Of a stretch of DNA of 64,000 nucleotides, positions 11,360-23,757 are shown piece after piece (position 1 is the first letter of the stretch; each line of letters starts with the position of its first letter). Below the pieces are notes generated by a model that saw only the letters and a program-made list of their open reading frames with translations, was not told the origin of the DNA and did not search any database. This DNA comes from Apophysomyces variabilis (taxonomy: Eukaryota; Mucoromycota; Mucoromycetes; Mucorales; Mucoraceae). The translations under genes were made by a program, and so were the position numbers. Location of the stretch: the NCBI GenBank assembly GCA_002749535.1, contig MZZL01000387.1:203249-267248 (forward strand), written 5' to 3'.

Positions 11360-14260
11360 TTAATTTTTTGACACCTTGTGTGATAGTTTTTCTGGCCTCA
11401 CACCCGAGTAAATGCAACATGGAAAGAATGAAAAGATGGAGCCTTTGGGAGTAAGAATGGTGGAAAGTTTGTCTTGATCTTCAAGAAGTACACGGCTAGG
11501 TACATTACACGTTGGCCTAGGTGCGCGACCTTTGCTCTTGGTTTGGTGCACACCTGCCTTGTACGTGCACAACTCCTACAGACCTGGTTGGTACACCACA
11601 ATCAATTATTTGTACACGCACATCCGCCTCGGACGTAAATGGTCATTTGGTGTAAACTTTTCTTAACCCATGTCTTTAGCGTTTACCTCCGTTTTGTATG
11701 GTTTCAAATTTTAAGTTAGTTCTAGTGAATTCCCCCCTTGGGTCGAATAGTTTCAGAAGTAATAAAGACACTGGAGAAGAAAAAAAGGAAAAGATGAGAA
11801 CCTCTTTTGGCAAAAACCTTTTGGACCTCAAGAACCGGAACCGTATTGTGCTTGCAAACATCTTTTCTGGATACAGTGAATTTGGAGTGTCTTTGAGATT
11901 GCTTTTGAGAAAGAATCCAAGGAACTCATCTTTACTACTAAGATCGTTTGAAGTGACAGTTGTTTATTTAGTGAATTCCCTTTTGTTATCTTCCTTTCAT
12001 ATATTTTATTTTGCTCTCTTTCTCTTCTACTACCTTTCGTTATATCTTTTCCTTAACCCGACCCTCCCTCAATTGTATTTTCTTTGAACAGTTGATGTTT
12101 TGCGAATTCGGTATTCACACTTGTTGTTATTGTACTTTTGTGTTTGGTATTATTTTATTTATTTCTAGCCCATCCTTCTTTTTGTACTTGTCACAGTACA
12201 TAAGCACCGCAAGTGCCATTTTTGACACAGTGCGTAGTAGCAGGCGGCGAAACTACCGTTTGATTAGCTGTAAAACCAAGTTATGTGAAAAGACGTTCAA
12301 GGACCCAAAGGAAACGTTGTAGAAGTCTGAGAGATGTGCAATGTTAGTTGGGGAGAAATTCATTCTCAAGGTTCCCGAAATCTTTATGCTTTTATTTTCA
12401 GTTCGATCAATCGCGATAATTTTTTTTTTATTTCTCAGATGAACTCTGTTCCGAGAAAACTTTTAATAACGGGCGGTAGAAACAAACGAAAACAATCTCT
12501 TTTACTGCTAAAAGATTTTCAACTCAAATCGAACAACTTATTGTGCACCCCTACGCTAAATTCTGAAAGCAGAAGCATTGTTAAATGCAGAAGTTTAGAG
12601 ATTAAATTTGACCGGGAAACTTATTAAAGGAGAATAACAGCAGAAGACAGTTAATTGTATCTGCTCAAATACCTTATGTGTCATTTTTGACAAAATTCCA
12701 AGTTTATACCAGTGCCATGGAAATATTGTTGAATGGAGTGGAAGTGATATTCTTTTTACATGTTGTTACTAATATAGATAAAAATCGTAAGACTACTGTG
12801 AAGAGTAATATCTTTTATATTGTTGACCAATGATTTTATTAGAAAGGCTATGCACAACAATGTTTCATACTATATACAAGGCCTTTCTAATAATTTATTT
12901 ACGCACTAGCTTGTTTTCTGACTTGATTGTGAACAAAACCATCTGTTGTATGGTATTTAGCAAATATTTCAGTGATCTGTATTTGTTCCTTAGATGTACG
13001 AATACGAGTATTACTTGCATGTATTCAAATTACTCATTTGTAACAGTAAACTACCATTCCTTGTTATTTGTTTTTCATTTGTATAATTTGTCTCATTCGT
13101 CCATCATCGCCTGTACATTAACATCCACTCCTTGAAGTTATAGGGCAGCAGAAGAAAAAGTTGCAGCATCTTATAACAAGCTTTCACATTAACCAATGCC
13201 GAGAATTGGATGTACTTCGTTAAAAAAAGACTCAAAGATGACTAACATGGCATCAGAAATAGGAATGGTTCGGTCAAAACGATTGTAGTCCTTAAAAAAA
13301 CCGTCTTAATATCAAACTCGATCCACTTTTCTCTTATTGCTTCGTGCAATTGCTTCCAGCATTAGCTATTGCTTCTGATTCGGAAAACGTTAAACAAGCT
13401 CTATCATTCTGACGTTTAATTCTTCTTATATCAGCCGAAGGAGTACGAAGCGAATTCGAACATTGCTGAAGATATTCTGATGGTAAATGGCTGCTCATTA
13501 TTGATTCGTGCCGATCCATATTCTTCATGCTTTTATATGTTCAAATCATTTCAATTGTCATGGTATTGTTCTCTATATAGGTACCGGTATATACCAAAGC
13601 TTTTCCATCTATCGCGATACAATAAAATACCATTAAGACTTTAAACTTAACAGTGAGCAACCATAGCCCATGGAAGAATAAAAGGCGTTTTTGTTTTGTC
13701 TTTTTCCCTTTTGTATAAGCATCAGTTAAATCTCGAGTCTCAAACGCGAGTTTAACCTCCTTGCAATGAGTATTACATTTGAAAATTATATAAATCTGCT
13801 CCATTTCTAATATGGACATTTTCTAGACATCTTCTGCATGCAATCGTGACATTAGTTGGATCGATCCTATGTAGGTTCAGAAGATCGATTGCATGCTTGT
13901 ATGCTAAAAATTAGATTATTTGAAAATGTAAGCTATAATGCTGGAATCCGGGACCTGATCCTGATGTCTAACAAATAGTTGGCCCTACAACCAATGTTTC
14001 TGTCACTAGCAACAGTCTTAGAATACTAAATAACCCTTGTTTTATTTGAAAATCATGGTACAGCCCGATATGCTTTCGGTAATCGTACAGATAATAAAAA
14101 TAAAGGTGTGTTAACAGGTTCAGGATGGCACATTCAATGATGATAATAAAGAACAAAACGTTTGGAGATGTAATCAATCGGTTCTCCAGCAGTTAAGGAA
14201 AGTTACTGTCTTGCTTCTCTGCCATAGTGTTAATCACATTGTTCGAAGGACATTCGTAGC
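11360..14260. other. AT-rich region without a supported gene
   Basis: Open frames here (for example 11698-12087 and 12334-12627) have no domains, biased composition and no consistent splice joins. A perfect 13-bp inverted repeat (12836-12848 with 12881-12893) surrounds a 32-nt loop. Confidence 0.5.
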
Positions 14261-14511
14261 TTAGCCTTCGGCAACGTGGGTAGGGTCTTCACAGGTTCCA
14301 TATACAGCTCCATTGTAACGTCGACATATGAGATGGTCAGAGCATACAAGGTTCTGCGAGCACACTAAAGACGAATTGATTAATAACTAGCACCTCTCCT
14401 TATTTTGCGATAAAACTTGCTTTCATGGATCGAGCGATAAGGTGGAATTGTAGCAGCAGCGACTAATGAGGTCAAGCCCAGCAAAACAATAATTCGAGTA
14501 ATCGCGTTCAT
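14261..14511 (-). CDS. possible small secreted Cys-rich peptide (two exons)
   Basis: The ATG at 14511 opens a clear signal peptide (Met-Asn-Ala, then a hydrophobic core ending LVAAA at about residue 20). The first exon runs through KIRRG and then stops. A donor at GTGCTA and an acceptor at TTTAG join it in frame to a second exon with four Cys spaced C-x5-C-x5-C-x10-C, ending at TAA (14261-14263). The drawback is that this intron would be only about 29 nt, below the usual minimum, so the splice or the gene is uncertain. A TATA box lies just upstream. No family is recognised. Confidence 0.4.
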
Positions 14512-14546
14512 CCTTCGAGTAAAGTCACTTTGTGCTAGGCAAACGT

Positions 14547-14555
14547 CCTTTTATA
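14547..14555 (-). promoter_or_regulatory. TATA box of the 14.5-kb peptide gene
   Basis: TATAAAAGG on the minus strand, 36 nt upstream of the ATG at 14511. A start 25-30 nt downstream would give a very short 5' leader. Confidence 0.5.
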
Positions 14556-14939
14556 TGTTGGTCACTATTTATAGTTGTAGGTCCCTGGTTTATTCTTATG
14601 CAATACATTCAAAATAGGACTTTCCCGGTTCATCAGACTAGTACAGAACTGGTTAAATGACCAATAGGTAACAAAGTGAACCGTGGACCTTGCTCAGCAA
14701 TAGGTAGTACGTTATGGTTTTGATGAGCTGATACGGTTTTGCGTGCTCTGTTCCCAAAGCATTAGATAATGCATGTTGCACTTTTTATCAACTTACTTCT
14801 CGAATGCTTGTCCTCCTGCCCGTGTCAAGACCTCAAGTATCAAAGTTTGCTTTAAATAAAACTCATGAGCAGTCGGCCCAATATAGGGTTCGAATATTGC
14901 CCAGCGGGTCTTATCGATCTATTTTTTGCTTCAGTTAGG

Positions 14940-17900
14940 TCACGATGATAATAGGCTGTTTACCCATTGCTTCAATTGGTCAATAATGGTATTTTCGTCA
15001 GCAGACTCCAGCGCCAAGGCGATAAAACGCACATCAAATATCATTTGTATTGCACCTTTTTCTGTGATGTCGATCGTATCAGAACCCAGAAATTGCAGCC
15101 ATGCTTCCGTTGCTGCCTGCCACATGTGCTGCCGAAGTGACTGTATTATGTTCTAACAAGCGGATGCATTAGTAGACATCGCTATAATATTTCGTACTGG
15201 CACTTACCTTATCAAGCAAGTTGCTAGCTAATCGTCTTATCTCATCGCAAACTTCAAATATTATCCGTACTATAGCGTTGGTTGCTTGTGTAGGAATATG
15301 TAACGCATCTCTTTTGTCGTCAACAGCTAACCCGAAATAATCAACTTTGAGTCTCACACACACGTAAGACTAATACCTTCCCAAATAAAAATGGCCGGGC
15401 ATTGGTCGTTCCACCTGATCCTCATCAGTGTTGAACTTAGCTTCTGTCCAAACTCGGTTGCAACCAAATCCATCCATCCATCATGCGATATCTGGAATAT
15501 AGTGGTCATATCGCGTTGCAATTTATCGTATTTGGATTCTACGTTGAAGTATGTTGTTACATAACTGGATTTATCCTTGCTACATCTACTATGATGTTAT
15601 AGGTTACCTAGACCGACGGCCTCCGCCCGTGTTAGCGTGCCTGGTAATTCTTTCGACAAAAGCGCAATGACACGTGCGACTCGCCCAACGAATATGGAGA
15701 CGTCATTTGCTGCAATTGTTGTTTTAGTGGATATTCACATTAATATATCTATTACCAAGATTCCGATCATGCCATTCCGTAAGATCCTTTAGGATTTCTT
15801 TAAGCCCAGCCACATAGATCGATATCGCGTCGAAACATTTCTCCTGGAAATAAGCCAAGATCATTGTGGCATCACTGATAAGCTACATATAAGAATCATT
15901 TGGGGAGAAAGGTCACAGCATTACATCTTTGCATGAAATTTATCCGTGTCGCTGAAAGATCGATGATGCTCTACATCCATTCGTGCTTCCTTCAAAGACG
16001 TTTCAAAGGCCATCTGCAGCTCACAGATGCAACTTGTCTGACCTTGAGCAGCATCAGCAAGGGCCTTTTTGAACGCTGCAATATCCGTGGATGATGATAA
16101 ACTTGGTAACTGAAATGTTGTTCTTTGACTTTTCGAGTCCGGCCAAATCGTCGGGTTCAGCTGTGAATCTAAAGCACGGTATTATAAAAATCGCCTGTGT
16201 TCTACTGACTGCATGCAATACTTACTGATCACCGAGCTTGGATCATCAGTAATAAGCTTCCAGATGACAGCTCGAGGCTGTTCTGAAAGCTTAACGCATC
16301 CGACATCAATGATATGTTTCGCGCAATCGTTAAATGGTTCTCGGAGCATTGTGGTCCACAAAGAATATCCTTCATCTAATAAAGTACTACAAGCCTAGGT
16401 ATATTTAGTATTGCATATAAACTGCTTTATGTTACCTGTTGCCATGGTTGATTCTCAGTCTCATATGTGCTTAAAAGAGACCATATACGTGAACGGATAT
16501 CGATCAGTTGTTGGTGTGTGTGAACATGGCGTAACATTGAGCTTAAATGGTTGTCCGTTAAGTTATGTATCTGTGATATCCACACCTTTACTTTGCTCCG
16601 AACGTGGCTTCGAGTAAGAGGTCGGTCGCTATCGACTTTTGGCGTATATCGTTGCACTGATTCAGGCAAATAGCGCATCAAAAGGTGAACATTAGTACTT
16701 GGTAAAAACACTCGGGTTATGGCAGGCTGATAGCCGTGGTGCGAATGTGCCGGCATCATAAAGTTCTTCTGAAGCTCTTTGATGTATGTCTCGATTAAGC
16801 TATCGTCATTTTTTGACGTAAAAATATGGTACACATGTATAAGGGTTCGGTTGATAATTTGTATCGTTTCTCGTAGCTGATGTGTCACCCGTTGATCCTG
16901 TAACTTGTTCTGCGTTCCGCTGATTGATGCTGTAACCAGATCTTTAATTGCTGATAATCTCATCTCCAGTAATGTGTCCAACGCTTCCTCAAAATTCTTC
17001 TCATCCGACAGCATCAACCCTGTTAATATCCCAGCAACGCTCTAACTCACAGTTTAGTATATTTCATGCACTATTCGTCCGCATATACCTCTGAATCTTG
17101 TTCAGCAACTCGAAGATGAAATACAGATTTTTGTATGATTTGCGGCATAAAAGAACTGACTGCATCCCATTGACGTTGAATCACCGGGAAAGCAACCTAA
17201 ACCACATTAGTAATAGTCTCGCGCTATATGATTAAATACCAACGTCAATATCGATAAAAGAAGTCTCAGATTCTAGTTCAAGCTGTTCTTTGACGACCCT
17301 AGCTAATCTGTACAATCTGCCAGCTTGCAAATACTGATGGTTTTCAAGCGCGTACCATATCTAATCTGCACGTTAATACCGAGCCATGCTATTAAGCCCA
17401 TTCTAACATTCCTGTTCAGGTACGTCGGCTAGCGCCTTTATTAGTGTTGCCAGCACGTATAGCTGTCGCTGTTTTCGATCTACAGTTTTTTAAGTCCCAG
17501 CACATCATCCATGCATCTATACCTCCGTTCGGTTCTTCGTTCAGTGAAGTAGTATCATTCTGCGAATTGGCACGTTCCTGAATTGCAGAGGCATTGCAAC
17601 TAGTCTGCATTGTTTCTAGCTTTTGATGCACATATTGTGCATTCTTGCTCATTGTAATAATAGCATCGGCCGCCGAAATCAGGTCAAGATATTGTTCCCT
17701 AAAACAAGAATTTTAAGTGTCTAACTTCGAGAAAATACGGGTTGATGACTACGTACCCAACCATGGCACGTAATTCTTTTTTTTGGGTCTCAATGTCCAC
17801 TCTATTTCAATTTAATTAATGCAACGTCCATATGCAATTGTCAAAATTGACGCTACCTTGTTTGTTTCTCCAATGCTCGCGCTTCTGCAACGCTAACATG

Positions 17901-17972
17901 CGCAAGAATACTGTCAGGATCGTCATCACTTGGAGGATGTTCTAAAATCTGAGCGGATCCTCTCCTGGCCAT
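14940..17972 (-). CDS. COG1: COG1, conserved oligomeric Golgi complex subunit 1
   Basis: Vesicle tethering subunit of lobe A of the COG complex at the Golgi. The N-terminal part (exon 1 17857-17972, exon 2 17757-17801, exon 3 from 17698) reads LEKQTRVDIETQKKELRAMV then GEQYLDLISAADAI, matching the family's conserved RxxIExKKEELRxMVGExYRDLIxAAD block. A later exon carries IWYALENHQYLQA, and the last exon has TEKGAIQMIFDVRFI, matching the C-terminal ALQLLYDLRYL block of animal COG1. Checked junctions at the 3' end: exon 15208-15326, intron 15153-15207, last exon 14940-15152 with TGA. The region has many exons separated by ~45-60-nt introns. One join, after VPEQ near 17420, has no canonical GT donor in phase and I could not resolve it. 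The antisense frames at 15900-16620 are shadows. Confidence 0.9.
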
Positions 17973-18794
17973 AGCAGTTTAAAAGCGCTGATAGTCCGAA
18001 CACTAATATCCATAATAAATGGTGAGAGCTGACCCTCAAATTCCACTGGTTGTGGACCCTACGCAAGATTTTATAATGCTGTTGATTGCACAATAAATCA
18101 CTGTATACATAGAAAGCAATATAGTGTTGTTGCTTGCATTTCTAAATGGAGGTACGAGTGGCCATTGTTGAGCTTAGAGTCGACGCTACAAAGGGTAGCT
18201 GTTCATATTGCATGCTTCTATGACACGAATCGTGTTCTTAAGACGAAATAGGATGCGTCATTCGTATGATCTGGCAAGCGAAATACTTGAATCTGACCTT
18301 CGATTCAGAGGTCGTATCCCGTGGCGAAAAGGATCAATACTTTACTCGTTACAAATTGTAAAGTTGTTTTACGTGCATATAACCTTGATTACTTGGTGCC
18401 TTAACATCAATAAGCGGTAGCTTTTATACAAAGACTCAATGCCACGCGTCGTCATTGTTACAAGACACAGAAGATTGTTGATTCAGTTCACCTAGGATCA
18501 GCAGTTTGAGGTCACGTACAATAAATTCTATCATTCTATTTCTTATATCCAGAATATCTGCTTTTGCTTAGGTAATACAGAACAAAGAATGCAACCTGTG
18601 TGTTCCGTGCAACCTGTGAATCTGACTTTTAGCATTGAAACGAAACGTATGATTTATGCTAAGCACCTCTGTTTCCTTGGTCATGACATCATGCTGAGCA
18701 TCAAGTCCTTTAGATCAACGCACGGACACATGATGCCTCTATCCCATTTAAAACGGTCATCAAATTCATCCAGCTCTCAGGTCACAACCCAATT
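17973..18794. other. intergenic, no gene seen
   Basis: Spacer between divergent COG1 and the secreted-protein gene; only short frames without motifs. Confidence 0.5.
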
Positions 18795-19469
18795 ATGCTT
18801 CTTTACATTTTGACTTTGATTGTATCGCTTATTACGTTTGGACTTGCTCAAACTTCGTCGTCTTCTAGGCCTTTCCACGCTGAAATTGTTTACCCTTTGC
18901 CTCGCAGACTCGCAAATGGAACCTACCAGGAAATGCCCATAGACCAAGCATGGTACGTGGCGATCCGAGCAAATATTACAAAACTCCCAACTTTTGGTGG
19001 AAGCAATATATTATTCAACGCGAATGCGTCGTTTTCGGACTTTGATTCGGACTACAATGGATTTACGTCGTATATGTGCACTGGTGAGACATCGATAGGA
19101 TGCTGCTTTGGTTCTCCAGCAATCAACACCGTACCAGGATTTAATGGAAAGCCTGGTGACAAGGCAACTATTAGAATAACTTTTGGCGCCGATGGCCTCT
19201 CAATACAAGATGTAAGATGAAATACCTAGCTAGACGCTCAACATAATTTTTCGTTTCATGCCATTCTATAGTTAATCGACGTGGTCTTGACGAATAATTC
19301 TCAGGCACAGAACCAAGCGAAATGTTATGATGTCCCAAAAGAAAATGAGGAGGAGATCGCGAAGAAGAAGGGAAACAGGAATGCAGGCATCCAAGCGTTC
19401 TCACTTTCGGTAACACGTAGCTTCTTGTTTGTTATTACTATATCCATTATCGTAAACCTTGTTATCTAA
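18795..19469 (+). CDS. secreted protein of unknown function with C-terminal hydrophobic tail
   Basis: Two exons, 18795-19211 and 19272-19469, join in phase 0 across a 60-nt GT-AG intron to give about 204 residues. Residues 1-19 form a signal peptide ending FGLAQ. The body has several Asn-x-Ser/Thr sites and a Cys-rich patch (YMCTGETSIGCCFG), then a final Cys in AKCYDVPK. A Lys/Glu-rich stretch precedes a hydrophobic C-terminus (FLFVITISIIVNLVI), consistent with a GPI anchor signal or a single membrane segment. I do not recognise the family. A cell-surface or wall role is inference from the topology only. Confidence 0.75.
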
Positions 19470-20018
19470 GTATAGTAAATGGTTTAGTTTAACCAGCTGA
19501 ATGTCCTCAAAAGGAATAAAACACTTTCGTAATTCGAGTATTCTGCGTGTTGTGGCACATCGAACCTCGTTTAGCGAATTAAGCTGTGTTCCGAAGATGA
19601 ACTGGCTTCAAAACTGAAATGTGCATCAATGCATCCAGGGTTCTCCAGGGTTCCGTCCATTCCATAGTCTGACCATAAAGTTGGAGACTGTTTCAGTTCT
19701 GGTTAGACTGGTTTCTTTCATTGTGTAAGAGCTTATCCTTAAAAAGCTTATGTTGCAAGTTATGAGTGCTCTGACAGACTTCAGTTCCTGCTGCGTCATG
19801 CTAGGTATCCATCAGAAGACAGTCTATCAGGATCTGTTTCGCATAATGGCACCATCAATATCCATACCATTTCATGTTTTACTATATTATGATTGTCTTA
19901 AAGTGACACCTGACTCGATAATAAAAGGTACATGTCTAAATGATTCCATTTTAAACCAATTATATGTTACAATGTTAAGCAATTTGTTAAAACTGGCAAG
20001 ATCATTTAATGTTTCTCT
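19470..20018. other. intergenic, no gene seen
   Basis: 3' regions of two convergent genes. The plus-strand frame at 19750-20151 is antisense to the PQQ gene, with its Cys run coming from that gene's CAG repeats. Confidence 0.5.
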
Positions 20019-20888
20019 TCACTTTTGCTGCTGCTGCTGTTGTCGCCGGTTCCGCTCTCGAGCTGCTGCAGATGCCTGGCCAGTGGGGCATTGGTTAAAC
20101 GCAGTAAAGGTCTCGGCAGCAATCTTTTCGGAGACAAGGATGCCCGATTAAAACATCAGAGATCGTTCATTCACAGCAACTTACCCTAGAATTCCATGCT
20201 GTTGCCATAGTTATGTATCCGCTTCCTATTAAGGCATTCGAAACCTTGGACTGCCATACGATTTTTCCTGTTTCAGCAACTAAGCAATAGACCATTTGAC
20301 CACATCCAACATAAACTATCTGAGGTCGTTGTTGCGTAAAATTCGGAGGGTCGATAATCACACTAGGTAGTCGGTATCCGCCGCCTGGGCAATCAAACCG
20401 CCACATTTCGTTTCCATTGAGGTCTATAGCAATACATTTTCCTCGGGCGCATGCTATGGTGATAGCCCGCATAGTCATCGCTCCGATATCAACCATGTCT
20501 TCCGCTTTCTTATAAAGCACTTGACTAGGAGTACTGACGACCGAAACCTCTTGTGTTCCACAACCCTAACCAAGCTTTGTCAGAGGAAACAAAATGTTCG
20601 AATCTTTTTCTTTTGGCCAGCACCTACAGGCATTTTGTTTATCCACAAACTTTTCCCAGTGAATAAATCAATGGCACCCGTTCGACCAGTGCTACCCACT
20701 AACAGCGTGTCGTAGTCCGTGACAAAGAGAGAAACTGTGCTACTGGAGAAGCAATCGCCAAACATGCTGGATGCGGGCGATTCTGTACGCCAAAGCCGCT
20801 GGCCGTTGTTCTTATTGATTGCATAGATCTTTCCGTAGGTTGCAACCACAAGTATATCATGTCGAGTGAGGTGTATAGGTTTTTCCAT
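20019..20888 (-). CDS. small PQQ-repeat (quinoprotein-like beta-propeller) protein
   Basis: Three exons (20628-20888, 20185-20565, 20019-20123) join in phase 0 across 62- and 61-nt introns, giving 248 residues. Repeated blade motifs are visible: VVATYGKIYAINKNNGQRLW, LLVGSTGRTGAIDLFTGKSLW, ACARGKCIAIDLNGNEMW and VGCGQMVYCLVAETGKIVWQ, each with the AxDxxTGxxxW logic of PQQ/pyrrolo-quinoline blades. The C-terminus ends in a Gln run from CAG codons. There is no signal peptide, dehydrogenase domain or AMP-binding domain, so it is probably a cytosolic propeller fragment related to the C-terminal part of AASDH-type proteins; the ligand is unknown. A TATAAA lies 43-48 nt upstream of the ATG. Confidence 0.85.
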
Positions 20889-20930
20889 TGCGTCCTTTTC
20901 TGTTTGTTTTCGGATTCCTCTCTCACAGCT

Positions 20931-20936
20931 TTTATA
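20931..20936 (-). promoter_or_regulatory. TATA box of the PQQ-repeat gene
   Basis: GCTATAAAAGC on the minus strand, about 45 nt upstream of the ATG at 20888. Confidence 0.55.
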
Positions 20937-21755
20937 GCACTTGTTCTGGTATCACCGGCTGAGCATAATGTCGCAGCAATGGCCTTCGATTTTTTGTTCC
21001 GATCTTCGAACTCACGCCGCGGATTCCCTTTTTTATAAGATTTTTAGCAAGGACATATCTGCTTTCAGATGTTTTGCGTTGCCGAACCTTCATCCAGAAC
21101 AAACGGAGTGGTCGAATGCTGACAGGATATGGGAACAAATCGTATCCAAGGCGCGACAAAAGCGAGGGCTCGAAAACATTTCCTGCCAAATTTTTAATCT
21201 ATTTTTCTCCAGTGAGATTCCGTGCTAAGAGATGTATAGGTTTGATTATTAGCATGGGATGGCCATTGCTTTCACTGTAGTACGAAATTTCATACGGTGC
21301 ATATGATTTATCGTGTAATGATATATCTGTAGATGGCGTGAGCTCTGAGATTCTCAACCAATAAAGGTATCCTTGTAAACAAATGACTCAAGTCACTAGC
21401 ATGCGATCTAATCGAGAGATATCGTTGCTCAAAAGCTTGATTATTTCTTGCTTTTTCTGTGATATGCCTGTCGTGTGACATAATGTTTTTGTGATCCTCT
21501 TAATTCATCGCATTCCACGAACAGCGAAGCTTGAGCAACATACAGCTTTACTTACACAAGGTTATAATACAATAGCGCATGCTCTTTATGATCTGGGATG
21601 CCATCAAGTCCGCCATAGGGAGTCCAGTGAACCATCTCCCTTCACACTATCCTGGGGAAAATCATGTTTACCCAAAATGGTAATTGCTTCCCTCGCACAC
21701 AAATTGCTTTCTGCAAAACTCTTCCCGAGTCAAAACGTGAACGCCTCTCCGCCCA
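20937..21755. other. divergent intergenic region
   Basis: Shared upstream region of the PQQ gene (minus) and LIP2 (plus). Overlapping frames here on both strands lack motifs. A small upstream minus-strand gene (20932-21189) cannot be excluded. Confidence 0.4.
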
Positions 21756-22679
21756 ATGTTCCGGCCCATAGCGAAGCGACTGTACACCTCATGTGCAGCT
21801 TCGGTAGCGAAACCAGTGCATGATCGCCCTATTGGCTACCTCTCGTTACTGAATCCTGTGCCCTACGACATTGGTCTGAAAATACAGTCGTTTTTGGTAG
21901 AGCGTCGCCATGCATTGAGGAACCAAACGCAAGACAGCCAAGATCCTCATGATATAATATGTTTCCTTCAACACACACCGACATACACGGCTGGGAGGCG
22001 GATTCGTGGTAAAACGGAAGCGGAAGAGGAACAACGATTGAGATCATTTGGGGCGGATTACTTCGAGGTGAAAACAAGATAGAGAGAGTCGTGGGAATGA
22101 CGAACTAAGGAGAGAAAGCTTGTTAGACAATGCGTGGAGGACAGGTCACGTTTCATGGCCCAGGGCAATTGATTGCATATCCTATCATTGATATACGTGA
22201 TTACAAGGTAAGATGGGTCTCTCTCTCTCTCTCTCTTCCCCTCAATCTGCAGCTATCGTGGTCTAACTTATTTACAGCTCAACGTACGTTGTTACGTCTC
22301 ATTACTGGAAAAAGTGGTTATTGATACCTGTAAACATTATAAGATCCACGCGAATACTACAGAAAATACTGGTGTATGGGTGGGAGAAGATCACAAAATT
22401 GCCGCCCTTGGTGTTCATTTGCAACGCTACGTTAGTAGTCATGGCCTGGCGCTGAATTGCAACATTGACGTATCCTGGTTTGATCATATCGTGCCTTGCG
22501 GTTTAGCTGAGAAAATGGTTACGACTATTTCAGAACAGCGCCAGCGCAATACAACCGTGCAGGAGGTCTTACCAGTGCTCGTTTCAAGCTTTCAAAAACT
22601 GCTTAGAACGCCCTTGGTAGAAGTCCCACAGCATTCAGCATTGGCGAAGGACATACAACGTATTATATTGGAGGAGTGA
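21756..22679 (+). CDS. LIP2: mitochondrial octanoyl-[acyl-carrier-protein] transferase (LipB family)
   Basis: Transfers octanoate from acyl carrier protein to lipoyl-dependent enzymes, the first step of lipoate synthesis in mitochondria. Three exons (21756-22067, 22127-22207, 22278-22679), all in phase 0, encode 264 residues. The N-terminus ([12 protein letters not shown]) is basic and Ser/Thr-rich like a mitochondrial presequence. Family motifs are intact: [28 protein letters not shown], the catalytic Lys in KIAALGVHL, and the catalytic Cys in DHIVPCGL. The second intron contains a (TC)n run. Length and motif order match fungal LIP2/animal LIPT2. Confidence 0.95.
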
Positions 22680-22765
22680 AGCTTTATTAGAGCTTAGAAA
22701 CGGAGAAAACAAGATCAGAAGAAGAAAGCATGCTAGAGATAGATGGATGAGCTAATAATAATGAT

Positions 22766-23757
22766 TCAATAATTTTGTAGAAATGAATCTAGCGCTGCTT
22801 GATCCCATGTAGGTTGTTGTGTGCCACATTCAACTTTAATATCTGAAAATTATCAAATGCAAGCAAAAAAAAAATAAGACGGTTACCCAAGTAAGAGTCG
22901 AAACTTACTTTTAGGGGGTGGTGCGGTATCAGATATGGTCATGGCTGCTACATGTTGATCGATTGGCCGCAATGCCTGTCTCAATCGTTGGATCAAATCT
23001 GCTTTCTTTCCCGTGGCAGACAATCCAAGCTGCCGCAAGCGTTCTTTAAGTTCGGCCACTGTGATATCATCAAAATTAATCTCTTTTTCGGTTGTCACTG
23101 GCCGCTGTCGTGGTGCATGATGGACCCGTTCAATTTGAATCGGTCGCATGTCTTTTGCTTGTGGTTGTATTGGGGGTCGCGGATCTGCGACATGGAGCTG
23201 AGCAAATATCAATGGTGTCTGATAACCCCGAAAAGTCGGTGGCACAGAGGAAGATCGTCGCCGACGACGGCACCCACGATGCACCTCTCGTCTTTCTTCC
23301 CTTTCGTCTTCGTCAGCGTCTAGCATTGTTGGTGGCGATAGATCCACACTACTGTTTTTGACTGAGAGTGGAGGCGAGGTTGGCCAAGCAGGCTGGCGGA
23401 AGCAAAGTAAGCACACACGGTGCATACAAACAAACCCCATTTGTTATCTCTTACCACGCCTGTCTGTTCTTCCCGAATAGGCATCATCTGGCGTTGTTGC
23501 ATAAAGGTGGGTTTGATGCTTAGGGATGAACTTCGCCTTCGTTGATATTTATGTGGTGGTTCTGTTGGAGAGGAAGACCATGGTGGCAATTGAGGTGGAG
23601 AAGGAGTATTCAGATAGCTATCAAAGTCAAAAAAGAGGTCTGTCGAGATATCAGCGTCGTTCTCTTCTTGTCCACCGTGTAATAACGATTCGGATGCGTT
23701 CTGTTGGTAATAAAACATGAAGAGGAAAAGAAAAAAGAAAAAAGATGGGAAATGCAT
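22766..23757 (-). CDS. SAP-domain protein
   Basis: Exons 23455-23757, 22909-23392 and 22766-22842 join in consistent phase (introns 62 and 66 nt) to give up to 287 residues. A SAP motif (TVAELKERLRQLGLSATGKK, continuing ADLIQRLRQAL) lies in the middle; SAP helices bind DNA or RNA in chromatin and RNA-processing proteins. The rest is low complexity: Pro/Ser-rich N-terminus, an acidic-basic patch (DADEDEREERREVHRG) and an Arg run, suggesting a nuclear protein. The start is doubtful: the first ~18 residues come from a T-rich tract ending in an acceptor-like AACAG, so the true first exon may lie upstream. A TATAAAAA lies at about 23823-23830. Confidence 0.75.

Noticed and set aside
14880..14910. 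GGGTTCGAATATTGCCC as a tRNA T arm
   Set aside because: No acceptor, D or anticodon stems can be built around it.
19750..20151. Plus-strand frame with a poly-Cys run
   Set aside because: Antisense to the CAG-encoded Gln run of the PQQ-repeat gene.
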